Source of the DNA: Porites lobata
Taxonomy: Eukaryota; Cnidaria; Anthozoa; Scleractinia; Poritidae
Reading direction: 5' to 3'
Length of the DNA stretch: 64,000 bases
Assembly (NCBI GenBank): GCA_942486035.1
Contig: CALNXK010000037.1
Location: 2,855,001 to 2,919,000 of the forward strand
Below are positions 33,021 through 48,700 of the stretch, piece by piece (within the stretch, counting starts at the first letter, position 1; each line of letters opens with the position of its first letter). The notes under the pieces were generated by a model, which saw only the letters and a program-made list of their open reading frames with translations, was not told the DNA's origin and made no database searches. The translations under genes and the position numbers were made by a program.

Positions 33021-36000
33021 TTATTCATCTGAGGAGAATATGAGCTTGACAAAACCGTCTTCTCCTTCAAGCGGAACTGCGCAGAAAGGACAAATGGCCT
33101 GGAACGCGTCGCAACCGTGGGGAATGGGCACCTGTTGCCAGAACCTAAAACAAAGCAAAATGCTGATCGGCAAATAGCAACAACGGAACCAAAATATTGA
33201 AACGTGGCTCAATGAAATTTAGGCTAAGTTTAACTCTAGACAATGTTGACTAGCAGCCTTTTTCACGCCAGATTACCAGAAGCGTTCTAATAGCTTCGCA
33301 GGAGCCGATGAGTTTTTTATAGCTTCTCTGTTGAGGCCAGGTAGTTACGTTCTGGTTTACGCTCGTTGTTTGTACGTTTAGTGTTTTTGCTCCCTATCCT
33401 GCCCCCCTCCCCGGTACTTTATGCTAGGCTCCACTGGTTAGCAGTGTGACAGTGCCTGGCTGGATGCTACCCAGATACACTAAGGGTTGTTTAGGGTACG
33501 TTTACACTCGGCTGCAATGCGTAACCAATGTAACGAGAATCAACGCTTTTGGCACTTTGCGCCTTACTCGCAACAATTCCTGTTGAAGAGAAATAAAACA
33601 TACTTTTTCCATTCTGAGACTAACTTCTAGAGAAAACAAAAAAAAAGTCGTCAAGGTCTATAATATAAATGATTATATTTTGTTTCATCTACCGACAAAG
33701 AAGGTTAAAACAAATTACGGGAAATATGAAACGCCCCGACGCACGCTACGTACGCTTATTGGAGGTTTTTCGACAAAAGATTTCATCTGTTCACCATAGT
33801 TTAATATCTTACCGCACAGTTTCCTCAGAACAAACATGGCCACACGGAACAAAGGCGTGAGTGGCTGCGGGTTCCCCTTTATAGAAAGCTGGTTCTCTTC
33901 CCAGGCTCAACGGAACGTAACTGCTGGTCTGTTAACGTTAAAGATGGAAATAGAAAGGCTCACTCATTATTGTACACTAAAGAAAAGATGCACTACAACT
34001 ATAAGCTATCAATAAGTGCTGCCTTGTGCTTCGTTTAATTGTTTAAGTCAAACTAGAGTGCTGTAACAGCTACTAAGCCAGTTGAAGAGACCATCTGTAG
34101 TAAAGCTTTTAATTTTCTGGTACAAATATGTACGGAATCAGAAGGGAAATTGAATGGGAGGAGTAGGGAAACACTTTACCTTCCGAACGCGAATTCAAAG
34201 TCGGAGTCGCAATCGAACTGTTTGCTCGACAGGTTCAGAATGACGACGTTAAGAAGGCTGATTCTGTTGCTTTAGAATAAGATCTAGTGAATTACTCAGA
34301 TAATATCCTATTTGTTAAATCAATTTCTTTGCAAATCAACCTGTAAACAGACGGGGCATGTCCGCTTGTCCTGAGTTGAATTCACACTGAATGTGTCGGG
34401 TGAATTCCAGGAATGCAGGCCGTGTACGTGACCACATTTCAAATACACATAAGGTACACTGCCGGAAGAGGACTGCTGCTGAAAAAGGGAAATGCAAAGA
34501 TGTTATAGTGCATGAATTACAACATGTATACAACCAGAGTTCTGATGACTCACTGAACAAAAACTACATAAATCGATCGGCCTCTCTTTATCTAATAGCA
34601 ACAAGAACGCTCTTACAGCACCGGTCAGTCTCGCTTGCTTGGAGATTAGATCGAGAAATGAGGAGGCGATTATTGCTACACAAAGCAGGATTTACTCGTT
34701 AAAGGTTTTTTACTTCCTACTTTAGCGACGTCGAGTATACTTCAGGATATTACTCTTTATTTGTTTCGGAACTGATTTAGTACGCGTGTTAGCAACGACC
34801 GGAAATACGGCTGCGGTCGCAGGCTATACGCGCGTATAAATACACGAAAATTCAAGGGGCCTCGATTCCAGAGAAACCACAACACTGTCAAAGATCAAAA
34901 AAGTGATTTACATGGCACGTCATTTCAATCATAACCGAAAATAAACCGCATGCTCAGCACAAGAGCCATTTGCATACCATGAAAGTTTACAACACCCGAC
35001 CATCGCAGTTTTGCTAATTGAGATTCTTATTTTTTTTCGACCACTCAGTAGTGTTCACTTGTTCCAAAGTAATCAACGCTTTCAAGCGACAGAATTCGTG
35101 GACCGACACGTTTCGCAAAAGCTCCGAATTTAGGGCCTATCTACATGAAGGAGGGGGACCCCAGATAGGTGAGGTAACCCGTTTAGGTGGGGTAAAAAAA
35201 TAACCCTCCTTTACATGCAATCTTACAACCCCGCCATCCCGGGGTACACTTTCTGAATGGTCGCTAAGCACGTAAACAAGAAAAATGCTGGCAAACCTCG
35301 TGTTTTGGCGATTAATGCTCTTCTACACTCACGTGCTGCTCTTGCTGCAACCCTCAGTGCTGTGGCTTTCTATTGCTACCTTTAATAATGATGCAAAGCC
35401 ACCGCCGAAATGAATTTTGCGCGAATTTGATGTATTCCGAATCCCGACCCCGGCTAGGCGGGTTACCCCACCTTGAAACGTTTACATGGCAAAATTTGAC
35501 CCCGGCTGAGAGGGTTACCCGGTCTGGCAGACCGGGCTACCCGCCTAGGCGGGTCACCCCACCTATCAAGTAAACGTGATCCAAGTAAAATGTAAGATTA
35601 TATGGACAGGCGGGTTGCCCCACCTAAGCGGGTTACCTCACCTACCTGGGGTCCCCTAACTCCATGTAAACAGGCCCTTAATCTTTCCTAAGCTTTCTTC
35701 GCAAAACATGTGTGGCTTCTGTTACATAACCATTCTTATTCCCAGTTTCCACGGTCTCCGCTAGGAACGCCTGGCACAATGACCCCCTTTTTGTGTCATA
35801 AATACGAAGAAAAACGGGTTGCAGATTATGAGTCTCGCTGCTTTTATTTCTCCTGGGAATTACAGTCGTCCCAAGAGAAATTGAGAACAATGCTTATGCA
35901 AAATTTTGGGGGGCAAACAAGGTGCATTATGGGAGACTATGCGCAAGTGGCGAATTTTTTAAGAAAACAATTCTGTTTTAAAGAGATATTCAGTTTAATC

Positions 36001-39000
36001 GTAACATTGGACGCAAAATTTAACTAATCGCAAGGGAGGACGAGTAGACTTTGGTGTCATAAAAAATATCAATAATAAAAATACTCAGTAACCTGATTGC
36101 CAGTGTTACCTCAGAAAATTGGCCTGGAAATCTCAGCGTCGTCAGTCCAACAGGGCACTGGGGCCGAGAAGCATTAAGTCGTTCTCTCATTTTATCTATG
36201 GTTTCTAGGGTCTGAAAATTGAAAAACAGTAAAATTGGACGGGTTTTTTTGCAGGTACCCTAAAATTCCGAAAATAAGCCCCGGGGCTTATATATTTCAG
36301 AGACCCTTTTTGAGGGGCTTATGTTTGGAGGGGCTTATCTATGGATCCGAGGGAAATTTGCGTTTCAAAATCGATTGGGCTAGCCTTATGGTTGGAAGGA
36401 AATTTACCGTTTTTGCTTTGTTTTACTTTGTATTTGGGGGCAATTTCCAAGTACAAGCCCAGGGGGGGCTTATATTCGGAGGGGCGATTAAACGGAGCAT
36501 TTTTTGCGTTACGAGTTTGGGAGGCGTATATTTGGAGGGGCTTATACATGGAGGGGCTTCTTTTCGGAATTTTACGGTATTTCGAGAAAGGTTATCGGAA
36601 AAAATGTGCACACGACAATCCCGAAAGGTAATGTGGGATATGATCAATACGCTGTTCCTGACACTGTAGCTGTCGAATCTTCTGTTGTCACTTTCTGTTA
36701 GCATTCGCAAAAATAAGTCTATGGCCTCTCGTGCCATTCTTTCAAATTTCTTTGAAGAACTGTGAACTCAAAACCACTCACAATACCTTTCGGGATGGTC
36801 GCGTTTTCCTTTTTCCGACAACCTTTCTCAAAATAGCTGTATACATATTGCTCTCAAGTTATGGTAAGGCTTCTTCCTTGACTTTGCTTGTGTTTTTTTT
36901 TACTTACATGACTGTAATTATTATAGGCTGTCAAGTTCAAAGAACATTTCTATCGCACAAATCCAAACAATAGGTAAAAGAAACAATTCTAAGAATATAA
37001 CTAATATTCTAAGGTCCACCATGACATAAAATTATCAACTAACATGACTGTATTGTTAAATTAAGACTACATATGATAACCTTATTTACTGTAATGACTT
37101 TCTTTGTTTAGTATTAATGGTGATTTAATCAGTAACCTTGAAAGTATAAAAAACTTAGACATACTGCCATTTCCTTCAGACCATCAGTTGATCGCCACAG
37201 CAAAACCGCGCCACAAAGATCAATTAACGATCCATCAAGTAAAACATTGGACTCATCTTCAACCTGAGAAAACGACGAGTACGGTAAAATCAAAACAGTC
37301 AAACTGTTTCTCTCACTCCTTTCGACACACAGCACGCCCATTAAATTCTTTCACTCCTCAACCAGGTTATAAGGTGAGAGTGCCGACTTTATAGAAGACA
37401 ATTATTGTATTGTTGCCCACCTATAGAATAGCTCCGCTAATTGTGGGTAACATACACCTAGCCTGCCAGCAAGCTCTCCTATTTGGGCGAGTGAAACGAG
37501 TCTCGCGAGGCACGCTTCCCTTGCCCAAATAGGAGAGCTTGCAATAAACTGTTGTTGTTGTTGTAAGATACCATTCAAATGACACCTCTTTGGTAGAACT
37601 TAAGTATAGTGGTCTTTATTTCTTTGGATTTTACAACAAGAAATTTCATTTTTCTGGTTCGCCATATCAGGAGTAAATTATCAGAATTCAAAGACCCTGC
37701 TGCTGCTGCCACCGTCACCAGTAACTACATGTAGTTAGTATATAACTTCTAAGCCTCTTCACAGAAGTGATTTTCCTTGCTTCTTTTCGGTGACATGAGT
37801 TAATCATCGAAATTGCTTTTTACCAAAGGAAGTTAATGGGAATTACCATTGGAATAAGGTGAAAGATTTATTCTTGGTTAACTTACGGTTTTTCCTTTTT
37901 CGGTTGTTGACCTTGTCTTGCGGAGTCCATACACATTTCCACACACAGATATTTCCCGCCATATTGTCGGTTGACATGTGTCACCTCCCTTGGGATTCAT
38001 TAGAAGAACTCCATTGGTTGTAAGCCCATCCATCATATTCTCTTCATTTTGCCATTTTGGAGCTTTTTCCTATTAGAGTTATACCCAAGATTAGTGAGTT
38101 ACTGGTGAAGGATAGGTACAATTATTAGAGTGGAACTGAATGTGTAGGCAGCCAGGGATAGCAGAGCAAGTGTAATATTCCTGTGTACGTGAAAATTACC
38201 ATCCGCGAGGAAGGCGACATAAAAGGAGGGAAGAGAGAAGAGTCAAATGTCTTTGCCTGGGTACAAGAGGTTTTTTCTCACATGCGGTGGGATGTTTCGG
38301 AGTTCGCCCCAGGTACAAGAGGCGAAGCAACGAAACAAAGCTTTTCACACAGATCACTATGAAAACTTGACCAAAACCGGAAATCACCCATGAAAATCCT
38401 CTTGCACCCAGGGGGGTGCCCAAGCTGGGAACAGTCTTTAGTCCCTTGTTTTCTCTTTTTTCTCCTCTATGTATCATCTTCCTCGTGGGTGGTGATTTTC
38501 TCATGTGCATGCAAAATTAATGCACTCTGCAGTCCCTAAGGAAAATGACAGACTACTTGTAGTCTTCTGAATGCAGTCAATTAATAATTAATTGACCGCA
38601 TTCAGAAGACTACAAGTAGTCCATCATTTATATTTTATTTTCACAGAGATGGTGGAGCAAGAGAAATATGCAAGTTTGCAGAAATTTTCCATCCAACAAG
38701 TGATCATTAGGTACAATCCAGGTGTAGTTATGGGAGTCTATTTTCTGCATGCTTATGTGCTATCCTAGTCTTGCCTCAAGTCATATAACATGAGTGACTG
38801 TGAACCCTATGGACATGGTCTTGAATGAAGTCTGACTAGTGTTGTCTTTGTTCTGTCTCTCAAAAACAACAGTACTTCCTTCATACCTCTAGCATTGTTC
38901 AGCCAACCAGACTATTTACAGATTGGAGAATAAGGGGACAGTCATACAGGAAAGAATACAAAATACAACTGCAGAAAAATGACATCTGATAAAAAGTAGC

Positions 39001-39722
39001 AAACTGATTAAAACTGGTCACTGATGACTGATTAAAGACAAAATACTCCGAAATGCACATGTTCCACTACAGTGGCAAAATCTCACTATGATAAGCTAAT
39101 GGCCTTTCTTTCAGTGCTGTTACATGTGACAAGATAATTGCTGGTTGGACTACCCTGCGAGCAGAAGTTTCCCTCTTGCATGGCCTTTAGTGTTTATGAA
39201 GTCATTTGCATCGCTTGCCTGTTGGGTAGTTGGTTTGTTTTGTATGGCGTACAAAACAAACCAACTACGCAACAGACAAGCAATGCAAATGACTTCACAA
39301 ATGCTAGAGGACATGCAAGTGAGACACCTCTGCTTGCAGGGTATGGTTGGACTAATTCTGTAATATAAGTATAAGCAAATTGCTCGTTCCATGCCCGGGA
39401 GGGGCACTTTACGAATGTTTGGGAGGGAATGTGCTGCTGAGACCCTGGAACCCTTAGCCAATACCAGAGCTAGTTCAGCTGAATTTTGCCACCCTACACT
39501 AGACTAGACTCCCCAAATCCCCCTATCCTAGAGTAGCTTTTAGGCTGAGTTGGGTAAATCTAAACTTGTCGATTTGATTTTTTTAATATTTTTGAATGGC
39601 AATTGTTGGTTTCCCTACTCTAGACTAAAATCTTCAACCAATTGATTGATCAGTTCCTGGAAAATGATACCCTATTCTAGACCCAAACTCTTTGATTTAT
39701 ATACCCTATCCCAGAGTAACCT

Positions 39723-39754
<32 letters not shown>

Positions 39755-42700
39755 GCCTATATAGCCCATACACGGCAGTACCCCAATCCCCTGGGGTTAA
39801 ATACATACCCCTAAGAAGATATTACTAGATTTGTCAAACCCAGCTGCATACACCCTGGCTGTGTGAGGTGCTTCTCTGTCAACCACGATGCGGCAGGAAT
39901 ATCTAGAGATTGTACTCTTTTGTGTTTCCTGGTTGACTTCTGAACGCTTGTTTCCGGGAACAGTGTCCATTACGACAAAGTCGATTTTAGAATCTGCTGA
40001 ACGACCAATCTGTTTGGAAAAAGAAAACGACCCGTTCAGCTTTCAAAAGGTGCAACAAAGGTGATAGCCTGGGGTTGGTGAAGAAACCCGCTGGGCTGGC
40101 ATGTTCTAATATTGTGAGTTAGGCAGGCAAAATTTGCCGCGATGAAGTTAATGAAGTAAAAAAGACTGGGATTGGTGGGCCTACATGATTATTGTGGGCT
40201 AGTTAACTTCACTAACAGTCAGAAGGGCAAGCCAGTCTTAAACTTTCATCTCAACCTGATCGAGGGCTACTTGCATTAACAGGTTGTAAGACTCTTTTTC
40301 CAAAAAAATATAAAAGCTGCTCCCTTCTTTACTTCTCCTTTCCTTACTACATATCGCAAAGATGGTACAGCAGAGACGAACTATGCGGGCTCAAGTCCCA
40401 GAGACAATGCCATAATTGGGTTGAGTTTGTTGTAGGAACTCATTCTTGCCCTGAGAGGGTTTTCTCTAAACTCTCCGTTTTTCTCCTCTCCTAAAAATTT
40501 CCAAATCCCAATTTGAGTGGATGTGCTAGTCAAATTCTCCTTATCTCCTAATCAGTTTTATTGGTAATGTTCTGGAGAACAGTATGGAAAACATAAATCA
40601 TTGGGGTTTAAAGAGTTAAAGAACAACAACAAAACACTGCTCAGTTGGACACCACAACTTGTGAAATATGCAGGATGTGTGCAGTGTAGAAATAAAGTAC
40701 TAAACTAGAGTAGCTTTTTTTCTAGTACTGGCAGATGAGTGGGGTGCAGGGCTGTCACCAAGATTTCAAGTTGCCGGGTATATGCAATTAGCAGAAAGGG
40801 AAATGAATAGCGAGGAAGTTCTTTTGAGTCTATTTTCCTTCTGCTTCCTATGAAAGTAGCTGGGGGTTCTGACCCTTAGTGACAGCCCTGGGTGTGGCCA
40901 TAAGACCACTAAAAAAGATTTAAAAAGAATGAAGCTAGAGTGTTGACAAAATCAAATTCATAAATTATTCATACCTGAAACATGTCAGTTGCGGGGTCTC
41001 TTCTGTACTCAACTACGACAGCATTTCCACGAGATAAAGTGTACGACACGCTATGGGCTTGTGATTTAACAATCTGTTTGATCAACCATTTATTAGTATT
41101 ATAGAACGTAACTCTATGATTCTAATAATTCTATTCCTAAGAAAACGAATACAAAAGAAAATGTTGCAGTACATGCATGAGAAATACTGTTTCCTGTCAT
41201 TTTTGGAAATTCAGGGTGCAAAGAGAATCATTTTTTCAGCTTGCCATTTGGGCAAGCTGATGCTAGCATTTACTAGCCCAAACATGATTTCTACTGGCCC
41301 CAAAAGATTTTTGATGAGCAGAATTGATTTCACAGTTCTTCTTCAATTTGAATTCCACAAAAAACATCACTTGCCTATCAGGCAAGTTAAGAACAATTCA
41401 CTAGCCCAAAAGCAAAATCCACTAGCCCCAGGCTATCAGACACTACTTTCTTTGCACTCTGAAATTATACAAAGATGACCTTGACATTTTGTAATGACTC
41501 ACATACCTACTAAATTATGTGGCTTATATCAAAATTTGATGTCTAGACAGTCTATGCGGTGAAATATTGATCTGGTAATATCAAGTGTGAATGGAGTCCA
41601 TTCATGAGCCATTCAATAGAGCATGGAAAATTGTTAACTTCATGTACTGAATCCACACACACAAGACTAGACACTTTTTTCAGTGAGAAAGTTAGAATTA
41701 AAGGGAGTCCATCTGAATAAAAGACCTTAAAGCTTGCTGGTCTGTAAATAAACATTTATACGTACATGTGTGGATATTTTTGGCAAGGATTGTTGACATT
41801 TTGATCTCACTGCACTTTTTCTACTTCAGTTAACACATAATTTACAGTTTGGTTCACTATTCACAGGGCTGTCAATAAGGGTCGGTAGCCGGCCAAAACC
41901 ACCGGCTAGTTAGCCATCCTTAGCCGGCTACTTTCATCTCCTTCTACCATAACTTCTGACAAAAAATAAGCACCATCATATAAAATTGTAGAGCATCCGT
42001 GTTCTAGTTTTGAATCACACTGAACGCATATTTAAACAGGTTCAGATCTGTGAAACGTTCGAACTGTGCGGTGTCGTGGAATACCTGCGACATTTCCATG
42101 GCATTGTGCCCAGTGTTGCGAGTATTCTGACAAAACAACATAGCATCCGAGATGGAAAATACCTCTTGAAAACCTTGGAAATGCCATGTCCGAGACTCTT
42201 AATTTCAAAATGTGCCTAGACGCCTCAGCCCTCAAGAACTTGTGCCTTTGGTGCGAGTTCCAAAGCCACCTACTATTCATTATCAGCCTGCTACTTGAAA
42301 ACTTTTTGACAGCCCTGATTCAGAAAAATTAACATACTATCGTTGTAGAGGAAAAGTGGCACAAATAGCGCCTTGTAAGTAAGTTACATTGCTCTGTCCA
42401 ATATACAATGTGCAAAAATTTGACATAACATTTCATGAAGTTTATATGCTTCCAGCAATTCAATATTATTCAGTGTTACAATAAATAATAGTTATTTCAG
42501 CCACTGTATAAATGTATAATATTGAAGGAACAAACAATATTTCTAATTAACAATAATATTTGCAATTGAATTGGACAAGCTTGTAACAATATATGTATAA
42601 GCATAACATATTAAATAATCAGTACTAAATATCAATTTTATTCATTACTAACCAATAACGTTTCAAACAGATTATTATTGAACTGTGCACCACGGTCTCA

Positions 42701-45700
42701 AAATTAGCAAAACAGACAGATTAGAAATTAAGTCTAATCATGTGTTAACTTTGTTTTTATTGACCATATCATTTAGTTTAAACTTGATGTTTTCAAGGCT
42801 GTTACATCGAAGCTGAGTCACCAAACAATAATAACAGCCAAATAGAAATAAGCAACCCATGGCATCCCTCAGGGTATAAAAATAATTATTGACAGAACTG
42901 TTTTTCAAAGCCAAGGTGAAGTCTTTTAAGTTCTAAGTGGATTATCTTGCAATTGAATATTATGACCAGTATAGAATGAAGTGAGATTTTTACTCTTTCT
43001 GCCAGACTGTTGATATGCTAGTCAAGTGCAACAATAATAATTATTATATTACATTTTAATGAGGCTGAGCAATATGTTGTTCACCAAAGATCAATGTCTC
43101 CACCACTTTTTTCTGTTTTTTATTTTTATTTCTTTTTTTATCCAAATCAAATTGTTCAGATTAATGTCCTCACATGTACATTTCCTTTAAGAATTAGATG
43201 AGAGAATTTGATAAAAGGTCAAAGCATTTTTCCCTTAGCTGCTCATTTTTTAATTCTCGCAACCATTTGTCTTGATAATGCATTGACAATATTAGGAGAA
43301 AATTGAGGTTGGTCACTCAAGAGTAACCAACATCTATTTTCTCTTCAAAATATTTATCAGTTATCAGAATCACTAGAACGATCTTCTATCAAATTCTCTC
43401 AACTAATTCTTTAAGGAAATGTATGGAGATCAGTCTGCGGAATTTGTATGTGGATATTGGGGCTTAAAGGGTTAATACACTGGAGAACTACATTGAGCAA
43501 CAGGTGCAACAAGGAAACAAAAAACTGGAGTAGGGCTCATTTCAAATTGGCAAAGATTTTATATAACTGAAATATCACTGCTTAAGTGCACTTCAATCTG
43601 TTTTTATTTAATCATCTATTCAGACTCAACACTTGGTTATTGACAAAGGTTTTGAATAATTATGTTCTGAACGTCCGTCTTTTAATCAATAGTTTTCACT
43701 ATTCCCAGTGCTCGCTCGCGTGACATTAGTAGTGAGAGATCTATTTCAGGCATGTGTGTGCGTTTCTCCCTGCAGATTGGCTTTCTTTATATAAATAAAC
43801 ACGTGTGTAAGCAAATTTGTCCAGTTGGGCTGCAAGGGCAGAAGGATTGGATCCATGTGCCGTCAAAGCCCCTTCTGGGGGTGAGGGGGGGGGGGTCTAC
43901 ACCCGTTTTGCTTTGGGGTTCGTTTGTTTAATCCTTCCTCCCCCCTGTTTTTTCTCTTATCTTGTTCTAGTCCTATCGCCTTCTCGCCTGCAGACTCACA
44001 TGTCCTGTAACTCATCTCTTGAGTCCCAGGCCTTTGTTAAGCGAGCGTCCACTGAGAATAGATTACTGTGGTTGAGAAAACCAATCAAGAAGTCACACGG
44101 CTCGAAATTAAAAAAATCCTTAGGTCAACTTTTGGCGACCAACTGGAGAAATATAGTCGCAAGATGCAAATTTTTAGTCGCCAGTTTGCATAACGTAAAT
44201 GATGCAGCCTGATAGTATGGCGCGATCCATCAGATTTGCAAATATCATGGATAGAAGTCGGTATAAATTTGGAGGTAAACTGGCTTTGTTTATGCGATTT
44301 GGCACATTTTTTATGATGAAAGCAAAGCAAGATAAGATGAAATGTTCGTTTTGACTTTACTCTTTCAATTTAAATCTAAATCATAGAGAAATCTAGTCGC
44401 CACTTTGGCAACTAAACCAGAATTTTTAGTCGCCAAGGGGAAAATGTTAGTCGCATTGGCGACCGTATCAGTCGCAATTTCGAGCCCTGGGTCATTATTT
44501 TCTGATCACAAGTTCAAGATAATATGGAATTTTATGATGGTACGTAAGGCTCGTATAACATTCACAAGGTCTTTTTTTTCATGTGATGCAATATTATTAT
44601 CTCATGTTATATTACCGTTGGTGAAGAGGACTAGTGCCATCCCACTCAACCTGGCACGTCACAAAACTTCTGGTCACTTCATTCTATAGGTTTGACCCTG
44701 GCTAAAAATCACTTGCAAGAAGAGCCACTCAGCCCATAAAAAGCCTTCACTTATAATTTGCATTTTGTGAAATTTGCACATGCCACACATGTGATTAAAT
44801 GTATAATCTGCACACACCTGCATTCCCGTATTGGACGAAGCCAGGTGTAGTTTGTAGGGTTGCACTCCTGAGGGAGATCCTTTCTGTCTCAAAATATACG
44901 AGCTTCGGTGACGGCGCTCGAGTTCTCCATCATCAAGAGAACCATTGTAACTGGCCAAGAATTACACATTCACACATTAACACAAACACTAATACACCCT
45001 CTGTAACTTCACAGGACAACTAGGGCCAAAGTACTCAGTGTGTTCCACTTATTAATAATAGGCCATTTGCATGATGGCATCATTTTACTAGTACCACCAG
45101 AATTCTTCAGGGTTTTGCATTCTTCCAGTGTAAATTAAGCCTTTTGTTATTTAAACCTTGCTGGGATTACTTAATTTAAATATTAAAGCAAAAACGAAAT
45201 GACTTCTGGTCTTAGTAGTAAAAAGACGTCATCAATGATGCAAACTGTCTATTCTTGATGAATGACTCCCATTAATTATTGGGAATGAATTGCCTTGTGA
45301 GAATCAAAATTTTGGACATTCCAGTGACAGCATTATTCCAAATAGGGAAAATTGATTGGTCTACTATTGACATCAGGCAAATAATTATACACATGCACTA
45401 TCGGTGGCTCCAAGCGTCTGACCTGAGTTGTGCTCACCCAACTTATATCCATTTCAGGTATATTTAGAGGTAAGTAGAGGCTCTTCAAAGAAGGATTCTT
45501 ACAAGCAAGTGGGCTGTTTATGAAAATTCTCCACAAAGTCTAGCTGATTGAAACAATTAGCTTTTAACGTTTTTTTTTTATTTCATTCTGTTAACTTTTG
45601 GCTTACGTGAGTAATAATAATCAAGATTTGTTGATTTGAAAGGGGTACTGTTGAAAGATTTCAATCATCAATTAAAAAAATGGAATTTCAGTTCCAATAA

Positions 45701-48700
45701 TGCAGTCTGTCCCCAGTTAATGAAAGTCATTCCTATTTATTTATTTATTTAATGTAAATAATGAGCAGAATGCACTGAGCATCTTGATTATAAACCTCTT
45801 TATTTTTATACTGACACCACCATAAAACACAGATACTTTTTTTTTAATAAGGGCAGTAACTTCATGCGAAATCCAACTCCATAACCAAACTCCTTCAAAA
45901 TATGAACAGCAGGCAGCACTTGTATCCATCAGTTGGGATTAATGTACATGTATCATCACTCTGCCGTTTCAGTGGGATACTCTGAACAGTGATAATATTG
46001 CAAGCATTCCAGTCTGGACATCATGGGGCTTAGATATCTTACTTACATGCAAACTCTGTAGACTTACCCCAGAACTACAAGTTCACCATAAACTATGTCT
46101 TGCTCATCATTTTCACTGGATGTCATACCTACATCATCAGATAATGCTTTGAGTCGTTTCAGCTTTGGTTGTCCATTATTCCCATCCTGAAATTATTTGA
46201 AAATTAAAAAAAAAAGAATTCAGGCGTGCTTAGCATTTGTGGTATCTGATATGGTTTACTGGTTCAATATTAATCCTTTAGTGTCTCTTTTAACTTTCTT
46301 TGTTTTGGGGTATGGTAAGATGTGATAATAAGTTTAAAACAGAGGCTGAAAATATAATTTGACAACCCTCCACATTAAAGTTTTTGCCCTGTCGCCATTT
46401 GGCAACCAACTCTTTTGGTTTAGGGAGACTTTTTTACAAGTCAAGTCGTCAGAGTCTCCAAAATTTTAGAAGCCATGGTGACGAAAATGGTCACAACTTG
46501 GAGGGTTGCATTGTTTAAACCAAGAATAATACGCTCGGTAATAAACGAGAAAAATTTTATACTAATGAGACAAACAAAACGTCTTGAGTCCCTAGAGCCT
46601 GGTTCTCTGAATTCTCAAAAATTCATGTTTGTGTGCTGGATCTGAAAGGGAATTTCCCTGGAAGGTCAAGAAAGTTTCCCAAATGAGGGACCATAGCAAC
46701 TAAAATCAAAGAAACCAACAGCAATCAAAAGTTGCATATTTCACCTGTGAACATTTTACTGATGTCAGTAAAATGACCCATCAACACTAGTTATCTTGAG
46801 TGAGACTATAATTTGGGCCCTGAATTCTGATTTCTAATATGCAGTCTGTTCCCTTAATGAAAGTCATTTATACACAAATACTAAGTGGATTATAAACAAT
46901 AATAACAATATTATGGTTTATTTGCGATAACCCCTCTAAACATGTTCACTTTTAGCTTTCAGTGTGTTCTGTAATTGAAAACTAGTGGTAATTATAGATT
47001 AATGGGATACATGTGCATGATGCAAATTCAACATGCCTGAGTTAACGAAAATAACAATTATGCAGTACTGTCTTTCACCCGAATCAATCCACCAGTCGCA
47101 AATGTATTTTTGGGAAAGCAAATAATTCACCAGCCAATACTGATTTTGTTACTCATTAAAATTTTACTTAGTTTAAGCTTCCACTAATCTGTTAAGGGCT
47201 GAATGGTGAAACAAGTTAAAAATAGGGTTTTTTGTTAAAAAGACAATGAAGAAAGAAAGTCAGTCATCCACACAATGATGCCCAATACATCAAACAAGTC
47301 TCCAATAACACTTTCAAGAAAGAGAAAATGTACAATGAGCTCATTTTGTGTGGGTGCGATGTGACCATTCAAATGAAAGCTCTTTGGCACTGCTCTTACA
47401 TGGCAATATATACTTTCTGCATGGTACTTTACGATAATAACTTAAATTGAAATTTGGCTTTGGCCACCACTAGAGGTGGTTAATCAAGAGTCCTCTTAGC
47501 TTCTTTCAACAGTTATATTTCCTATCTAGATCAATTACCATTTTCTAATCTTTGAGAAGCTATATCAAAGATGGGGGTAACCTTATTAGCTAACAATGAG
47601 CTTTGTTTGCTTGTCTTCACCTGATCTTCTAAACTTAAACATTATCAGATTACCTCTAAAGAGGTAGCTTGTTTAAACAAATTCATTCCAGAAATTTTTC
47701 AAAGACAAAATAAATAATGGCAATCTAAGTCTTAAAACCATAGAGGCCTGAAATTGTGAATGGAAGTTCAATCTTTTCAAAATAGAGTCCAGCCACAGTT
47801 TTCTCATTTTCAAATTGTTTATCAGAGGTTAATTGATTGGTTTTAAAGATTTCATACCAGGCTAGATAAGAATTTAACACATGGTTTCCTGCCACCAATC
47901 ATAATAAAATGCAAAAAATGTTACAACACCCAAGCCAAACAGGAAATATGTAATTAGACATTGTTGAAAAAAGTTCACTCATACACAACATAACAGAGAC
48001 ATCTCTTACAGTTTGAGATTAGGTGTGACAAGGATTGTTCCTTTTTCTGAGAAGCCTGCAGACTTTTATTTATTTTATCTGATCTATGATTTTTTTCCAA
48101 GACCGACATTGAGCATTATTAGTTATTCAATTGCCACCCACTATGAATTAGCTTTACACAGCTGCTTAATGAAGAGGGATTAAGGACACCCGATTAAAGA
48201 AAAAAATTAAATAACAATAACATTGCAACATGCTTGTGACTACAATTTTTTTGTTTACATGGTTCATTTGCAAAGCTTATTAATGAATAAAATTTTATTA
48301 CATGTTCATAACATATATATAGATGTCTTTTAGATGCTTTGTGTCTTTGCATATTCATGCATCTTCAAAATTAATGGTAAAAAATTGTATCTTTGTTCAC
48401 GGCAGTTTTGGTTACCGTTTTACCAATATATAATGCACACCCATGTATAATACACACCGTAATAAAATTTTGACTACATTAAATTTTGGAAAGAAAAACT
48501 AAAGAGAAAAGAAAGGAAAATTGCTATACTAAAAACATTTTCCATTCATCCGCTTCTTTAATGCACACCCACGTATAATACACACCGTAATAAAAAAATT
48601 TTGACAACATTTAATTTTGGAAAGAAAAACTTAAAGAGAAAAGAAAGGAAAATTGCTGTACTAAAAACATTTTCCATTCATCTGCTTCTTTATAATCTTA

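Noticed and set aside
36235..36737. 144-, 96- and 104-codon overlapping frames on both strands
   Set aside because: They are open because of GGAGGGGCTTAT repeats inside a MITE; no codon-level signal.
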